Assembly: GCF_963664135.1 (NCBI RefSeq)
Contig: NZ_OY760905.1
Coordinates: forward strand, 1,426,001 to 1,490,000
From: an uncultured Acetobacterium sp.
GTDB taxonomy: Bacteria; Bacillota; Clostridia; Eubacteriales; Eubacteriaceae
Direction of reading: 5' to 3'
Length of the DNA: 64,000 bases
Numbering within the stretch: position 1 is the stretch's first letter; every line of letters starts with the position of its first letter. Under the pieces are notes generated by a model that made no database searches, was not told where the DNA came from, and was given only the letters and a program-made list of their open reading frames with translations. Shown in pieces: positions 52,245-60,791 of this stretch. Both the position numbers and the translations under genes were made by a program.

Positions 52245-55200
52245 CTATTTAATTGTAAATGTAACTTCCGGTGTATCAAAGGCAGTGAAAGCATAAGCAA
52301 CATCCGGCGACGTAACTGCTAACGGTTCAATGGTGAATTTTATCTTGGCTGTATCACCGGTACCACCCGTCAGCACACCTGCTCCACTGACTGAAGCACT
52401 GCCAGTGTAGCTTGTACTAATAATTGTTATTTTGCACTTATCCGGATTAAAGCCAGCTTCTGATAGTTTAGCTTTCAAAACTGCAATAATATTGGTATTT
52501 GCGTTCTGAGAACCAATTTCAGTTGAAATAAGATTGGCGCCCGTTGAACCGTCAGACTTATACTCAACCAGTGCCCATCTCGCTTTAACAAGCGCCGTGG
52601 TTGCATTATCATAGTCGGCTTCGGTGTTGTTGTCAGTATGTAACATGGTCGCCACTGTGAATGTATATTTCTTATAAAGCGCTTCATATGGAGTCCACGA
52701 TCCAATGGTATATTTTGAAGTTGCTGCTACATAAGCATTTAAATCATCACTCCATGTCATTGTCTGTTTTAATGTCCCATATGTTGAAATTTCAGCATCA
52801 AATCTGTCCGTACTTGCCTTACTTGCTCTCAATAGGAGACTGTCTTTAAATGGTTTAATGGCTGCAGTAGCGGCATTAATTTTTGCCACTGTCGATTTAA
52901 CCGGAACACCGATGTCATTGTCTGAGCATTTACCGGCGTAAATCGTGTACGAATCAACCGTATAATTCTCTTTACTCATACCAGCATCTAAATTCGCAAC
53001 ATTGACATATTCCGCATAAGCGATGCCAATATCTCCTGTTAAGGTAATTTTTAACTTGGCAGCATTGATTGCACTGGTGGTACTCTTAATTTTATCAGCT
53101 GCCGATGCACTGGTAATGTCTCCGGCTTTTGTCCCTGCTGCAATCCATTCATAGTTCTTGGTCTTGTCAAAACTTGCAACACTTTCGACAAGATTTGCAT
53201 ATGCATTCCATGATTCAGTTGTTGCATTTGCTTTATACGCATCATTCGCAACTTTATTTTCTTGATATAATTTCAAGCAATCCAGGAATGCCGTTAAGTC
53301 ACCGGCGTTGACCAATTTTGACTGAGCTGTCCGAATATTGTTCATGGCCGTTGTTACTTGATCAAAGGTATTATCTTTTGACACCTGATTTTGTAAGACT
53401 ACATTCATATAAACTGCCCATGATGCAGGTGTGTAATCAGCCTCTTTAACTAATCCCAGAAGCTCTTTATAGTACTTCAGATCGGTACCTTTTACCAAAT
53501 TATTACCTGCTGCAACAATTTTAGCAGTAGCCAGTTCAATCTGAGATTTACTGTTTTCAGAGGTCATGACATTGGTCGTGACAACTTTTTGATAGGCTGT
53601 CCATGATGTGGTGGTAGATTCCGCCTCTTTATCTTTATAGGTATTTAAGGCAGCGTTATAGGCTGTGAGATCACCCTTTATAACCAGATTGAACTGAGCG
53701 GCTCTAATTTTATTCACTGCTGCTTCAACCTGAACCTTGGAACTATCTCTTGTCATAATGTTGGACATTAAGACTTTTTTATAAATAGTCCAACTTGCAA
53801 CAGTATAGAGATCTTCATTTTTTTCATTGAATATTTTTTCGTAAGCAGCATAATCATCAGCAGTCACTTTAAACACTAGCTTGCTGGCCGCAGCTTTGAT
53901 TTTACTTGCAGCTGCTTTGATCTCTGTGTCATTGTTGTCCGTGCTCATTTCATTGGCATCCAACACCTTTTTAAAGGTTGCCCAAGATGCCGAGGTATAT
54001 AATTCTTCTTTGAATGAATTGACTAAATCATTATAAACGCCAATCTGACCTTTTGCCGCTAAGTTGCCTTGTGCTGTTTCGATTTTTTTAATGGCGGCAT
54101 TGATTTCATCCTTTGAGTTGTCGGTTGTCATTACATTCGCTTTGACCACTTTTTGATAAGCCGCCCACGATGCTGTAGTATAGTTTTCTTCTGTTTTTGA
54201 ACTTAATAAGATCTGATATTCTGTCAGATCGCCTTTTTTTATCAAGGCCGTCTGCGCTATTGTGATCTTTTCAACAGCCGTGTTGATCGCATCTTGACCG
54301 CTGCCAGCGGTTACTGCATTTAATTTCACAATTTTCTGGTAGGCTTCCCATGATTTTGAGGTATAATCAGCTTCATCAACTTTTGCCAAGGTCGCTTCAT
54401 ATTCAGCTAAATCTCCTGCCGGTAGTAACTTCTTCTGTGCAGCAACGATTTTTACTACTGCCGCATCAATTTCGGCCTGGGTATTGTTCTTTGTCATTTT
54501 ATTGGCATCCAGGACTTTTTGATACGTTGTCCAGGATTTTGCCATATAATCATCTTTTTGGGCTGCTTCAACCACCGCTTCATAGACGGTTAAATCGCCG
54601 GCTTTAACCAGTAATTTCTGCGACGCTTCGATTGCTTTGATGGCCTTTTCTACGGCTGTTTGGGTGGCATCTTCACTGAGATGTTCGGTATCAATGTAGT
54701 TAGCATCGACAATTTTCTGATAGGCGGTCCAGGAAATGGTCGTATAGTCATCTTCCTTGACAGCTGCCAAAAGTGTCTTATAGGCAGTAAAATCAAACTT
54801 TCGCGCCATTTTTTTCTGTGCTTCGACAATCTTAGTTGTCGCATTATCCACTTCTTCCTGAGAGTTATTTTCTGTCATTTGATAAGCTGCCAGTATTTTT
54901 TGATAAGCTACCCAAGAATCCGATGCGTAATCCGCAACTCTTACCGAATCAACCGCCTGACGATACTTTGTCAGGTCTACCTTTTTTTGAAGTTTCTTTT
55001 GAGCTAACAGGATATTATTTGTGGCTTCATTAATTTCGATTTGTGTGTTCGCCTGAGTCACTACATTTGCGTTAACGACTTCCATATATGTATCCCAGGT
55101 ATCTTGAATGTATTCCACTTCACTAACTGCTGCCAAAGCAGCTTTATAGGCAGTTAAATTTTTACCTTTTACCAGATTTTTCTGAGCTGCCTGGATTGCA

Positions 55201-55904
55201 GTTGTTGCCCTGTTAATAGTTGTTGTCGAATCTGTTGTTCGAACTGTATTGGCATTCACAACATTCTGATAGGTATCCCATGAGGCGACGGTATAATCGT
55301 CTTGACTGACAGCCGCCAATGCCGCGAGATAGGCTTCATAGGCAGCATTTACCTGTACCAGCTTTATTCTGATGCCTTCAAGGCGAAGCCCTTCGCCAGC
55401 AGTTCCGGCCGTTTCGCCGCTTTGAAACCAGGTTGAATCGTCTGTTTCATTTCTTAGCCAGCCTTTGTTCTGCACTTGAACATTATATTTAAGAACATAC
55501 CCCGGCATATTGGTAAGTACCAGCCGGATACTTTCCAGCCGTAACCCCGCGCCTTCGGTTCCGGCATCACTACCCATGTAAAAAGGACCCAGATTTCCGC
55601 GGTTTTGAACATGAACATAGGTTTCTATTGAAGCACTACTTGGAAAATCCCCTGATAATTGAACTTCCAGTGCTTCCAGTCGTTTTCCTTCACCTACGGT
55701 TCCTGAAACTACTCCATTTGTTTTCCAAACAGATTCCCACCCCTTGTCCTGAACATGGGTTTTATATTCCACACCCACTGTCGCCGTGGTGGTCATTTCA
55801 TCTTGTGCAAAGGCACTCGATGGCAATGCTATCGAAAACAAAAAAACCGCCATCATTGCCGTTGCAACCGATTTTTTCATGATTGAATTCCTTCCATTTT
55901 TCAC
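52245..55904 (-). CDS. secreted protein with 3 ChW repeats and about 14 FIVAR-like repeats
   Basis: A 1219-residue exported protein. Signal peptide to about residue 34 (SIALPSSAFAQ). Three ChW repeats (about residues 45-187) with GWxxxW and GTxGEGxRLExxxI. Then eleven regular helical repeats of about 61 residues: Y-x7-DYT-x3-SWxAYQKVVxANxMTxDNSxxxIxxA...IxxAQxxLVKxGDL, matching FIVAR-type modules, and three degenerate ones. It ends in an Ig-like domain. The start is GTG (AAAGGAG upstream); an ATG 8 codons later is possible. ChW repeats are thought to bind the cell envelope. No LPXTG or SLH. Confidence 0.83.
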   Translation of the reverse strand: MKNGRNSIMKKSVATAMMAVFLFSIALPSSAFAQDEMTTTATVGVEYKTHVQDKGWESVWKTNGVVSGTVGEGKRLEALEVQLSGDFPSSASIETYVHVQNRGNLGPFYMGSDAGTEGAGLRLESIRLVLTNMPGYVLKYNVQVQNKGWLRNETDDSTWFQSGETAGTAGEGLRLEGIRIKLVQVNAAYEAYLAALAAVSQDDYTVASWDTYQNVVNANTVRTTDSTTTINRATTAIQAAQKNLVKGKNLTAYKAALAAVSEVEYIQDTWDTYMEVVNANVVTQANTQIEINEATNNILLAQKKLQKKVDLTKYRQAVDSVRVADYASDSWVAYQKILAAYQMTENNSQEEVDNATTKIVEAQKKMARKFDFTAYKTLLAAVKEDDYTTISWTAYQKIVDANYIDTEHLSEDATQTAVEKAIKAIEASQKLLVKAGDLTVYEAVVEAAQKDDYMAKSWTTYQKVLDANKMTKNNTQAEIDAAVVKIVAAQKKLLPAGDLAEYEATLAKVDEADYTSKSWEAYQKIVKLNAVTAGSGQDAINTAVEKITIAQTALIKKGDLTEYQILLSSKTEENYTTASWAAYQKVVKANVMTTDNSKDEINAAIKKIETAQGNLAAKGQIGVYNDLVNSFKEELYTSASWATFKKVLDANEMSTDNNDTEIKAAASKIKAAASKLVFKVTADDYAAYEKIFNEKNEDLYTVASWTIYKKVLMSNIMTRDSSKVQVEAAVNKIRAAQFNLVIKGDLTAYNAALNTYKDKEAESTTTSWTAYQKVVTTNVMTSENSKSQIELATAKIVAAGNNLVKGTDLKYYKELLGLVKEADYTPASWAVYMNVVLQNQVSKDNTFDQVTTAMNNIRTAQSKLVNAGDLTAFLDCLKLYQENKVANDAYKANATTESWNAYANLVESVASFDKTKNYEWIAAGTKAGDITSASAADKIKSTTSAINAAKLKITLTGDIGIAYAEYVNVANLDAGMSKENYTVDSYTIYAGKCSDNDIGVPVKSTVAKINAATAAIKPFKDSLLLRASKASTDRFDAEISTYGTLKQTMTWSDDLNAYVAATSKYTIGSWTPYEALYKKYTFTVATMLHTDNNTEADYDNATTALVKARWALVEYKSDGSTGANLISTEIGSQNANTNIIAVLKAKLSEAGFNPDKCKITIISTSYTGSASVSGAGVLTGGTGDTAKIKFTIEPLAVTSPDVAYAFTAFDTPEVTFTIK

Positions 55905-55975
55905 TTTCGTTCTCCTTTATTTTATCTTCGTCATATCGCTAAATTGATTGTTTCTGTCTAGTTACTATATCGTCT

Positions 55976-56004
55976 ATTTTACACGTTTATTTAGGTTTTT
56001 TCAA
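55976..56004 (-). promoter_or_regulatory. sigma-A promoter of the large ChW/FIVAR gene
   Basis: Minus-strand TTGAAA, 17 bp, TAAAAT. The GTGTAAAAT over the -10 is also found in the promoter at 62878. Confidence 0.65.
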
Positions 56005-56075
56005 GAAATTCACCAGTCATAGACGTCTTTAATTTTTAAATACCCAAAATCGTCTGTTATTTTAAGGCTAAACTA

Positions 56076-56104
56076 CAAAAGAAGCTCTAAAAGAGCTTCT
56101 TTTG
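56076..56104 (-). terminator. terminator after the ChW/beta-helix protein gene
   Basis: CAAAAGAAGCTCT / AGAGCTTCTTTTG stem with a 3-base loop, 23 bp after the stop codon; T residues are part of the stem end. Confidence 0.75.
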
Positions 56105-56126
56105 CAAAAATTAACTATTATTTTGT

Positions 56127-59100
56127 TTAATTAAGGTCACCTGTAGCTAAGCTTGCCAGCGCAGATTCGGTAGCCGCTGTTCGTACCAGAACAGTTGCAT
56201 TCGCAGCATTAGCTGCATCAATTGTAAGACTTGTGGTAATTGGAATATAATCGGTTCCGTTGATACTGTATTCCAAGCCTTGTGCCGTTGTCACCTGCGA
56301 CCCACCCATCATAAACTTTGCAGTTGCTATAATATTCTTATCCAAGGTAACAATCGGGGCGCTTGCTGGTGCTGCAATGGTACCAATTGTCTCCGGTAAC
56401 GAAGCAAATGCTGATGATGTGGCTTTTGTTCTAACTGTGATATCACCTGCAGAAAAACTGACACTGGAGGCTGTTGTTGTGTACGAACCGCCACTGACGC
56501 TGTATTCATAAGTCGAACCTAAGCCGGTTACTGTTTTTGCAGCAACGCTATAGGTAACACTGCTACTTGGCGCACTTGATCTTACTGGTGCAGTCAATGT
56601 TTGAATCAGTCCCACTGGGTCAAGCCCAATTGCTTTGACTCTAAAATAAGTGACTGTACCTGGCACTAATGTTACTGGGATACCCGTTCCAAGTGAAGGT
56701 GATGAGAAACTATTATTATCATCATATTCAACTGTGCTCGGAATATTTTGAACGGTTCTTTCATTCGCATAATCGATCGTATATGCTGGTGCTGGCGGAA
56801 TATAACTATCTTCTGTCGGCCCTGTTTCACCCCATTTGGTAATTCGGTTATCCGCAATTGTCACTTCCACGGCCTCAACATATTTTCCATCCGTCGCCGA
56901 TATCTCAAATGCTGCTGTCCCATTCGTATTTTCAATCCACTGTGCTGGTGTAATCAAATCACCGATATTTGGCGTTGACGGATCAGTCGATACAGCGCGA
57001 TAATATATTTTAAATGTACCGCTTTGTGCTGCTTGGGCAATTGTCAGATTAACCTTACCGCTCTCTGGGGTACTCTTTGCCGCTACCGACACTGTTAATC
57101 CAGACGCTGCTGTTGGGGTAAATGCTGAACCTGAAACAATCGCAGCACTGGCAGGGTATTTCACGGTTGCCTTGGTTCGCAGATGAACTGTTCCGGTTGC
57201 GTATCCTCCTACAATCCCAGTTTGAGGTTTTGCATCACAGGTTTTCCATGTAGCCCCACTGTCCAGACTGTATTCATAATCAGTAGGACTTGTCTGACTT
57301 GGATTATTTGTCCAGTTAAACCAATTATTCACATCATCAACGATTAACGAAGTTGGTGGCGTCAATGCCGGTTCAACCGTTGCAGCAAAGGTAACCGTTG
57401 TATCCAGTTTTGTTCCTCGGGCCAAAGCCGCCGCACCAACTGATACCGCTACATTTATATTAGTATCATAATCGCCCGTTGCGTTCCCTAAAAGGGTAAT
57501 GTTCAGGTGTGTTGCATCCACATAACTCACTCCGCCGATTGTTACACCTGCTGGCGATCCAGTCAGCGTGACGTTAGCTGAAATCACTTGTGCCTGGATG
57601 AGGGTATCATTACTCAATGCAACATTAAGTACTTTACCAGACTCTGCACCTTCGGTGATTGGAACACTTGTCGTTACCGCGATTGATGCTGTGGGCAAAG
57701 TAAATGCGGCTGTTGATTCCAGGGCTGCACTGGCTGGTTGGCGCAGCGTTGCTTTTGCCCGAACCTGTACTTTTCCGGCCGCGTAAGCTCCCGATATACC
57801 CGTCTGTGGATTGGCCGTACAGATCGTCCAGGTCGTTCCACCATCAACGCTGTATTCATAATCAGTTGCATTTTTTTGAGTTGCATTATATGTCCAGCCA
57901 AAGGTGTTATTTGCGTCATCAACGACTCCAGCTGTCGGTGTAACCAGAGCACTTTCTTTTACTGCAATAAAGGTTACCGACGCATTTTTGGCAACTCCAC
58001 CATTTGTAAAGGACACTGCGGCAACCTGAACCGTTGCCACGACATTTTCATCATAATCTTTTGTGGAATTTCCAGAAAGCGTAATGGTGATATGTGTTGA
58101 ATCGATATACAGGGCACTACCGACTGTAATGCCTTCTGGTAAACCAGTCATTGTGATATTGGTTGTATCAATTTTTGATTGGACATAGGTGTCGTTCGTT
58201 GCGGTTACTGTCAGGACTTCGTTGTTTTCAGCCCCTTCAACGATACTCCCATCAGTAGCCGCGGTAATGGTAACCCCCGCTACTGCACTGGTGGCGGTAC
58301 TGATTACCGTTTCTGAATATTTCCCGGTTCCCGTTACCGCGACCTTAATAAACTTGCCTTCATCAGAAATAACTGGCTTATATGTATCGGCTGTTGCACC
58401 AGCAATATCCGTGTATGTGCCACCAACGGTATCCGCTCGTTGCCACTTGTATGACACGGTTGCCTCAGCAGGCGTTGTAACCGCCGTCAGAGTTGATCCA
58501 ACAATGGCATTTCCAGTAATACTGACACCAGTCACCGTTATCCCTGGAACTGTGAGTGGCATTTCATTACTCGCAACACCTCGGTTAAGAGCACTCGCTT
58601 TCGCCTGGATTTTTATATCGCCCCGCTTGGCTGTTCCAGTTAAATGAACAGTAACCTGGGTGGTACTGTCTTTGGTCACAGAACCGATTGTTAATTCCGT
58701 CGTTCCAAAATTACCAGTCCAGTTCGTGACTAAGGCAGCATCGGCTGTAAAGGTATCATATGCAAGTTTAATAACAACATCCGGGTTAAGTTTACCCTGC
58801 TCGATCGTTGTAACAGTTGTCAATTCAGGATCTGCCTGGGTATTAACCGTCAGCATTTTTTCTCCAACCTTACCTGACCCATCAGTCGCTGTCGCTTTTA
58901 CAGTTATAATACCGGTGGTCTCGGCAGTGAGTAGACCGGTGCTGCTGATACTGGCCGCTCCTGATCCATTCGTAACCGACCAGGTAATTTTGGGATTTGA
59001 TGCCTCGGTTGGTTTAACAGTCGCCGTCATCTGCAATTTGCTGCCTTTAGCCACAGTGGTCACATTGTTTGCGCTGGTGACATTAATACTCGTCACCAAA

Positions 59101-60503
59101 ATCGGATCTGGCGCTTTCGGCTGAATTTTAACCCTCGAAGAAACCGTTACGCTTTCAGGTTCAAGCTCATAGGTAACGCTGTCGGCGTTGACATACGCCG
59201 AAACAACACGCCCCTTGCCTTTAATATCCGCTTTCCCGTCCAAAACCACATAATCCAATTGGGACCCTGTTTCAAGGGTTAATGTACTGCCTGCACCTCT
59301 TTCACTAACCGTCATTTTTTTAATGACCGTCGTACCCAGCGATGTAATTTTTACCTTTGGCGCGTCAACCAGTACTGAGTCAAAAGTACCTTCTAAGATG
59401 ATTTCATCACTGGAAACATCATCCGCTACAATAATCTCCAGACCGGCCGCATTCGTTGCGACAATCCGGATCTTGCCATTATAAGTACTTTGAACCGTAA
59501 CCGTATTATAAGTGCCGCCATTAATATGGATACTGTTCTCGCCACCGCCACGCACATAGGTTTTACCTTCAACGGTTACGTTGTTCAAAGTAACGGCACC
59601 ATCTTTAACTGCTTCTGAAATAATCAGGTTTCCCTTTATCTGCATATTCTGAAGAATCACGCCATCTGCCTGAACAATCACATCCTGGTTTATTACCGTG
59701 GTGACTCCAGAGAGACCATAAGTTCCAGCTTTACTATAAATGACGGCATCTGCCAGGGACTCTAAATCATTGTACGCCGCTTCAATGGCAGCTGTTGCTG
59801 TGTCCACTTCATCCTGACTGTTCTGTACGCTCACAATGTTTGTTTCCAGAGCAGTTTTTAATTTTTCCCATGAATAAACCGTGTATTGACTCGCTTCTGT
59901 ATTTTCAATGGTCGTTAATATTTTGTTATATTCGGTAAGATCTGCACCACTTTTAACAATTCGGATCTGAATCCCTTCCAGGCGCAGACTCTGGCCATAG
60001 GTACCTGATACATCCTCATCAGCGGACCAGGTTTTCTCCCAGCCCACATTCTGCACGTGGGTCCGGTACTCAACTGAATACCCCGGCATGTTGACCAAAC
60101 GAATCTGAATACCCTCGAGGCGCTGGCCTTTTCCCTCTGATCCTGATACTCCACCAGAATAGCGCCAGTTTGCCTCCCAACCTTCGTTTTCGACGTGGGT
60201 TCGATATTCAATTCTGGCCCCATCCGGGACGTTTCCAGTTAGCTGAATCTGAATCCCTTCCAGTCTCAGGCTCCGGCCATAGGTTCCCGAAATAGCTCCA
60301 GCAGTTGACCAGTTGGTTTCCCAACCGACATTTTGTATATGCGTTCGATAGGTTACCCCAATATCACTAGTTGCATTAACACCAATCGATGTTGCAGATT
60401 TATTTACTAAAGTTCCATCATCATTGCTGGCAGCAAAGACTGCCGGTGAAAAAAACATTAACAAAAAAAAGATCGTTATTACGCTTAAACTTATTCTTTT
60501 CAT
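56127..60503 (-). CDS. secreted mosaic protein: ChW repeats, FIVAR, beta-helix, Ig-like modules
   Basis: A 1458-residue exported protein. Signal peptide to about residue 25 (FFSPAVFAAS). Three ChW repeats (about 48-190), one FIVAR-like repeat, then a region of about 190 residues with short beta repeats (VIVQADGVILQNMQIKGNL, VTLNNVTVEGKTYVRGG), like a right-handed beta-helix. Next come a Big_2 domain (TSINVTS...VKPTEASNPKITWSV), a domain with VSYKWQRADTVGGTYTDI, and tandem units with DYEYSVDGGTTW resembling DUF4073. No catalytic motif and no anchor. Probably an adhesin or matrix component. Confidence 0.82.
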   Translation of the reverse strand: MKRISLSVITIFFLLMFFSPAVFAASNDDGTLVNKSATSIGVNATSDIGVTYRTHIQNVGWETNWSTAGAISGTYGRSLRLEGIQIQLTGNVPDGARIEYRTHVENEGWEANWRYSGGVSGSEGKGQRLEGIQIRLVNMPGYSVEYRTHVQNVGWEKTWSADEDVSGTYGQSLRLEGIQIRIVKSGADLTEYNKILTTIENTEASQYTVYSWEKLKTALETNIVSVQNSQDEVDTATAAIEAAYNDLESLADAVIYSKAGTYGLSGVTTVINQDVIVQADGVILQNMQIKGNLIISEAVKDGAVTLNNVTVEGKTYVRGGGENSIHINGGTYNTVTVQSTYNGKIRIVATNAAGLEIIVADDVSSDEIILEGTFDSVLVDAPKVKITSLGTTVIKKMTVSERGAGSTLTLETGSQLDYVVLDGKADIKGKGRVVSAYVNADSVTYELEPESVTVSSRVKIQPKAPDPILVTSINVTSANNVTTVAKGSKLQMTATVKPTEASNPKITWSVTNGSGAASISSTGLLTAETTGIITVKATATDGSGKVGEKMLTVNTQADPELTTVTTIEQGKLNPDVVIKLAYDTFTADAALVTNWTGNFGTTELTIGSVTKDSTTQVTVHLTGTAKRGDIKIQAKASALNRGVASNEMPLTVPGITVTGVSITGNAIVGSTLTAVTTPAEATVSYKWQRADTVGGTYTDIAGATADTYKPVISDEGKFIKVAVTGTGKYSETVISTATSAVAGVTITAATDGSIVEGAENNEVLTVTATNDTYVQSKIDTTNITMTGLPEGITVGSALYIDSTHITITLSGNSTKDYDENVVATVQVAAVSFTNGGVAKNASVTFIAVKESALVTPTAGVVDDANNTFGWTYNATQKNATDYEYSVDGGTTWTICTANPQTGISGAYAAGKVQVRAKATLRQPASAALESTAAFTLPTASIAVTTSVPITEGAESGKVLNVALSNDTLIQAQVISANVTLTGSPAGVTIGGVSYVDATHLNITLLGNATGDYDTNINVAVSVGAAALARGTKLDTTVTFAATVEPALTPPTSLIVDDVNNWFNWTNNPSQTSPTDYEYSLDSGATWKTCDAKPQTGIVGGYATGTVHLRTKATVKYPASAAIVSGSAFTPTAASGLTVSVAAKSTPESGKVNLTIAQAAQSGTFKIYYRAVSTDPSTPNIGDLITPAQWIENTNGTAAFEISATDGKYVEAVEVTIADNRITKWGETGPTEDSYIPPAPAYTIDYANERTVQNIPSTVEYDDNNSFSSPSLGTGIPVTLVPGTVTYFRVKAIGLDPVGLIQTLTAPVRSSAPSSSVTYSVAAKTVTGLGSTYEYSVSGGSYTTTASSVSFSAGDITVRTKATSSAFASLPETIGTIAAPASAPIVTLDKNIIATAKFMMGGSQVTTAQGLEYSINGTDYIPITTSLTIDAANAANATVLVRTAATESALASLATGDLN

Positions 60504-60565
60504 TTACTTCTCCCTTTATCTCAATACTCATTTTATTCAAGACGGACTAATATTTTCTAAGTTTT

Positions 60566-60595
60566 ATCATAAAGCAGAAAACTAGCTCATGTCAA
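60566..60595 (-). promoter_or_regulatory. sigma-A promoter of the ChW/beta-helix gene
   Basis: Minus-strand TTGACA, 18 bp, TATGAT; predicted leader about 55 nt. Confidence 0.65.
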
Positions 60596-60697
60596 TAGAC
60601 TACTTATATTGTCGACCTTTTTTATGCAAACTTAACAGGAATACTGTGCCAACTGTGCTATAAGGGTTACCATTCCAAACCCCAACCCAACTACAAT

Positions 60698-60759
60698 AAA
60701 AAACTCTCCTTTCAATAAACAGATTCATCAACTGATCTGCCTACGAAAGGAGAGTCTTT
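60698..60759 (-). terminator. terminator after the 667-residue ChW/FIVAR gene
   Basis: A long stem (GACTCTCCTTTC with GAAAGGAGAGTTT, inner CAGAT/ATCTG) and six T residues on the minus strand. The rest of the 288-bp gap (60600-60697) shows nothing recognisable. Confidence 0.8.
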
Positions 60760-60791
60760 CAAACTTTTATTTGCTTTTCAAGCCAACGTTT

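Noticed and set aside
52245..55400. Regular repeats suggesting a CRISPR array
   Set aside because: The period of about 183 bp is in frame and encodes FIVAR-like protein repeats; there are no short identical repeats with unique spacers anywhere in the window.
58189..59124. Long open frames on the plus strand opposite the ChW/beta-helix gene
   Set aside because: They mirror a Thr/Val/Ala-rich repeat protein, have no ribosome sites, and show low-complexity composition.
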